Source of the DNA: JAZLJD01 sp045617725
GTDB lineage: Bacteria > Bacillota > Clostridia > Lachnospirales > Lachnospiraceae
Assembly (NCBI GenBank): GCA_045617725.1
Contig: JAZLJD010000036.1
Coordinates: 1-64,000 of the forward strand
DNA: 64,000 bases
Reading direction: 5' to 3'
Below the pieces are notes generated by a model. That model was not told the DNA's origin and did not search any database. It saw only the letters and a program-made list of their open reading frames with translations. Below, piece after piece: positions 62,392-64,000 of this stretch. Within the stretch, counting starts at the first letter, position 1; every line of letters starts with the position of its first letter. Position numbers and translations under genes: made by a program.

Positions 62392-63903
62392 ATGGCAGAG
62401 ACAATAGCATTTATTGTGTATCTTGCATTAGTCCTGGCAGTAGGCGTTTACTTCTTCATCAAAGGAAGAAAGTCAGACGGCGGTGACAAGGACTATTTCT
62501 TAGGTGGCCGTCAGATGAACGGCTGGGTAGCAGCTCTTTCCGCAGGTGCTTCCGATATGAGCGCTTGGGTACTTATGGGACTTCCCGGATCCATTTACTT
62601 CTTCGGTATGGGTCAGGTATGGATTTCCGTAGGTTTGTTAATCGGTACGATTTGTGCGTGGATCTTCGTAGCACCCCGCCTTCGTCGTATGTCCATTGCA
62701 GCCAATGACGCCATCACGGTTCCTCAGTATTTAACACAGCGTTTCAAATCTACAAGCCCCGTGCTTCAGATTGTTTGCGCTATTATTTTTATCGCAGCGT
62801 ACTGCGTATATTCCGCATCCTCCATCGTAGCCTGCGGTGATCTCTTCGCAACCATCTTCGGTGATACCTTTGCTGTAGATGCTTCCGAAATCAAGACCTA
62901 CGCTATGATCGGTGCAACCATCATCATTCTGATTTATACCTTCCTGGGCGGCTTCAACGCCGTATGCTGGACCGACTTCTTCCAGGGCATGCTGATGCTG
63001 ATTGCTCTGATGGCAGTTCCTCTGATTGCAAGCCGCAGCATGAGCAATGAAAGCTTTGTAGCACTGGCACCGGTTGTAACTCCGGACAACTACTACAATC
63101 CTTTGTCTTCCGGTAAGTTTGACTGGAAGTCCGTTTCCGACATTCTGAGCGGTCTCGGCTGGGGTCTCGGTTACTTCGGTATGCCGCACATTATTGTTCG
63201 TTACATGTCCATCCGTTCCGAGAAGGAAATGAAGAAGTCCCGTATCATTGGTTCCTTCTGGACCACATTGATTCTTCTGATGGCTACCGTAGTTGCTCTG
63301 GTTGGTCATAAGTATTTGGGATCCTACCTCGCAGAGGGTGACAAGTCCATGATTTTTGTTGTTATGGTTCGTAATCTTGTACCGCCCCTTATTTCCGGTA
63401 TTCTGTTGTCCGCTATTTTGGCAGCATCCATGAGTACTGCAGATTCCCAGCTCCTTACCTCCTCTTCTGCGTTTGCATCCGATGTTTACAAGCCGGTGCT
63501 TCGCAAAAAAGCAGGCAACAAAGAGATGCTGTGGGCAGGTCGTATCGTAGTAGCAATTATTTCGGTTATCGCTTTGTTTATCGCAATGAGCCCGAAGTGC
63601 GGTGGTATCATGGCACTTGTTGAGTGTGCATGGGGTGCATTCGGTGCTGCATTCGGTCCTGCAATTATTCTTTCCCTTTACTGGAAACGCTTCACCTATA
63701 AGGGCTGCGTAGCAGGTATTGTTGCAGGTTTTGCTACGGATGCTCTTTGGTATGCATTCCTCTCAGGACCTACCGGTCTTTATGAGATTATCCCCGGTTT
63801 CATCGTTGCCATGCTGGTATCCGTAATCGTTACCCTGTGTGACAAAGAGCCTTCTGCAGAGATTCAGGAACTCTTTGAGAAGGGCCTTAAAGAGACTGAA
63901 TAA
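62392..63903 (+). CDS. putP: Sodium/proline symporter PutP
   Basis: The 503-residue protein has about 13 membrane helices of the SSS family. DYFLGGRQMNGWVAALSAGASDMSAW (two parts of the sodium- and proline-binding region), GLPGSIYFFGMGQVW and the sodium-site SAILAASMSTADSQLLTSSS are clear. It takes up proline, or a related amino acid, with Na+. GGAGA precedes the ATG. The gene is divergent from the LysR regulator and is probably under its control. Confidence 0.92.
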   Translation: MAETIAFIVYLALVLAVGVYFFIKGRKSDGGDKDYFLGGRQMNGWVAALSAGASDMSAWVLMGLPGSIYFFGMGQVWISVGLLIGTICAWIFVAPRLRRMSIAANDAITVPQYLTQRFKSTSPVLQIVCAIIFIAAYCVYSASSIVACGDLFATIFGDTFAVDASEIKTYAMIGATIIILIYTFLGGFNAVCWTDFFQGMLMLIALMAVPLIASRSMSNESFVALAPVVTPDNYYNPLSSGKFDWKSVSDILSGLGWGLGYFGMPHIIVRYMSIRSEKEMKKSRIIGSFWTTLILLMATVVALVGHKYLGSYLAEGDKSMIFVVMVRNLVPPLISGILLSAILAASMSTADSQLLTSSSAFASDVYKPVLRKKAGNKEMLWAGRIVVAIISVIALFIAMSPKCGGIMALVECAWGAFGAAFGPAIILSLYWKRFTYKGCVAGIVAGFATDALWYAFLSGPTGLYEIIPGFIVAMLVSVIVTLCDKEPSAEIQELFEKGLKETE

Positions 63904-63941
63904 CTCATACATTAACGGAAAATTAAACTTTAGCAATTTAC

Positions 63942-63970
63942 TTTATTAAAATACTCCATTCGTGTAATAT
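63942..63970 (+). promoter_or_regulatory. Possible promoter leading out of the window
   Basis: TTTATT, a 17-bp spacer and TAATAT lie in the AT-rich tail after putP. No gene start is visible before the window ends. Confidence 0.35.
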
Positions 63971-64000
63971 ATAACTCGTTGAGAGAGAAATCTATTAACG

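Overview
The window looks like a chromosomal segment of an anaerobic Clostridia member, most likely a Lachnospiraceae. This is inferred from AGGAGG-type ribosome binding sites, TTGNNN/TATAAT promoters, large Pro/Ser/Thr-rich surface proteins with a C-terminal membrane anchor, many cyclic-di-GMP proteins and a sensory [FeFe]-hydrogenase-like protein. No rRNA, tRNA or CRISPR array was seen.

Layout. 1-3.7 kb: an AT-rich start with two unknown genes, then a damaged helicase (DUF3427) / Nudix / macro-domain cluster whose first and last members both lack their N-termini. 3.8-9.9 kb: a small membrane protein coupled to a secreted beta-helix-like surface protein, a shortened CrcB fluoride channel, unknown genes, a degenerate macro-domain protein and a vWA protein preceded by a 111-bp tandem hairpin repeat. 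9.9-21.2 kb: a repeat-rich intergenic region and a 3316-residue secreted surface protein. 21.2-26.1 kb: a chromate-transporter pair, an HD-GYP phosphodiesterase, and a two-gene nuclease-helicase (DUF2075) plus MazG-like pyrophosphohydrolase operon. 26.2-33 kb: a TetR regulator, hypotheticals, a secreted protein flanked by two inverted ~335-bp foldback elements, an AT-rich AbiE toxin-antitoxin pair and a third foldback copy. 33-40 kb: CaCA antiporter, CBS inorganic pyrophosphatase, Dabb protein, diguanylate cyclase and two GT-C mannosyltransferase-like membrane enzymes. 40-45.8 kb: two YbjN-like paralogues, a 1164-residue protease joining a Clp-type AAA+ module to a soluble FtsH-type AAA+/M41 module, a DUF6935-like protein and a membrane protein. 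45.9-53.5 kb: a FIST sensor with a ferredoxin/hydrogenase-like/GGDEF/EAL protein, facing a large PAS hybrid histidine kinase. 53.5-64 kb: a serpin lipoprotein, GT4 glycosyltransferase, MntP, Na/Pi cotransporter, a sugar kinase-uridylyltransferase fusion, an initiating sugar transferase, and a divergent LysR/PutP pair.

The genes suggest a cell that builds glycosylated surface proteins and polysaccharide (GT-C enzymes, GT4, kinase-GalU fusion, sugar transferase, large wall-spanning proteins), senses redox and small ligands, and answers through cyclic-di-GMP. The most promising undescribed system is the 40.0-45.8 kb operon built around the double-AAA+ Clp/FtsH fusion protease. Next are the hydrogenase-like EAL protein with its FIST partner, the PD-(D/E)XK-DUF2075/MazG pair, and the foldback-element family. 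All family assignments come from reading motifs; no database search was run.
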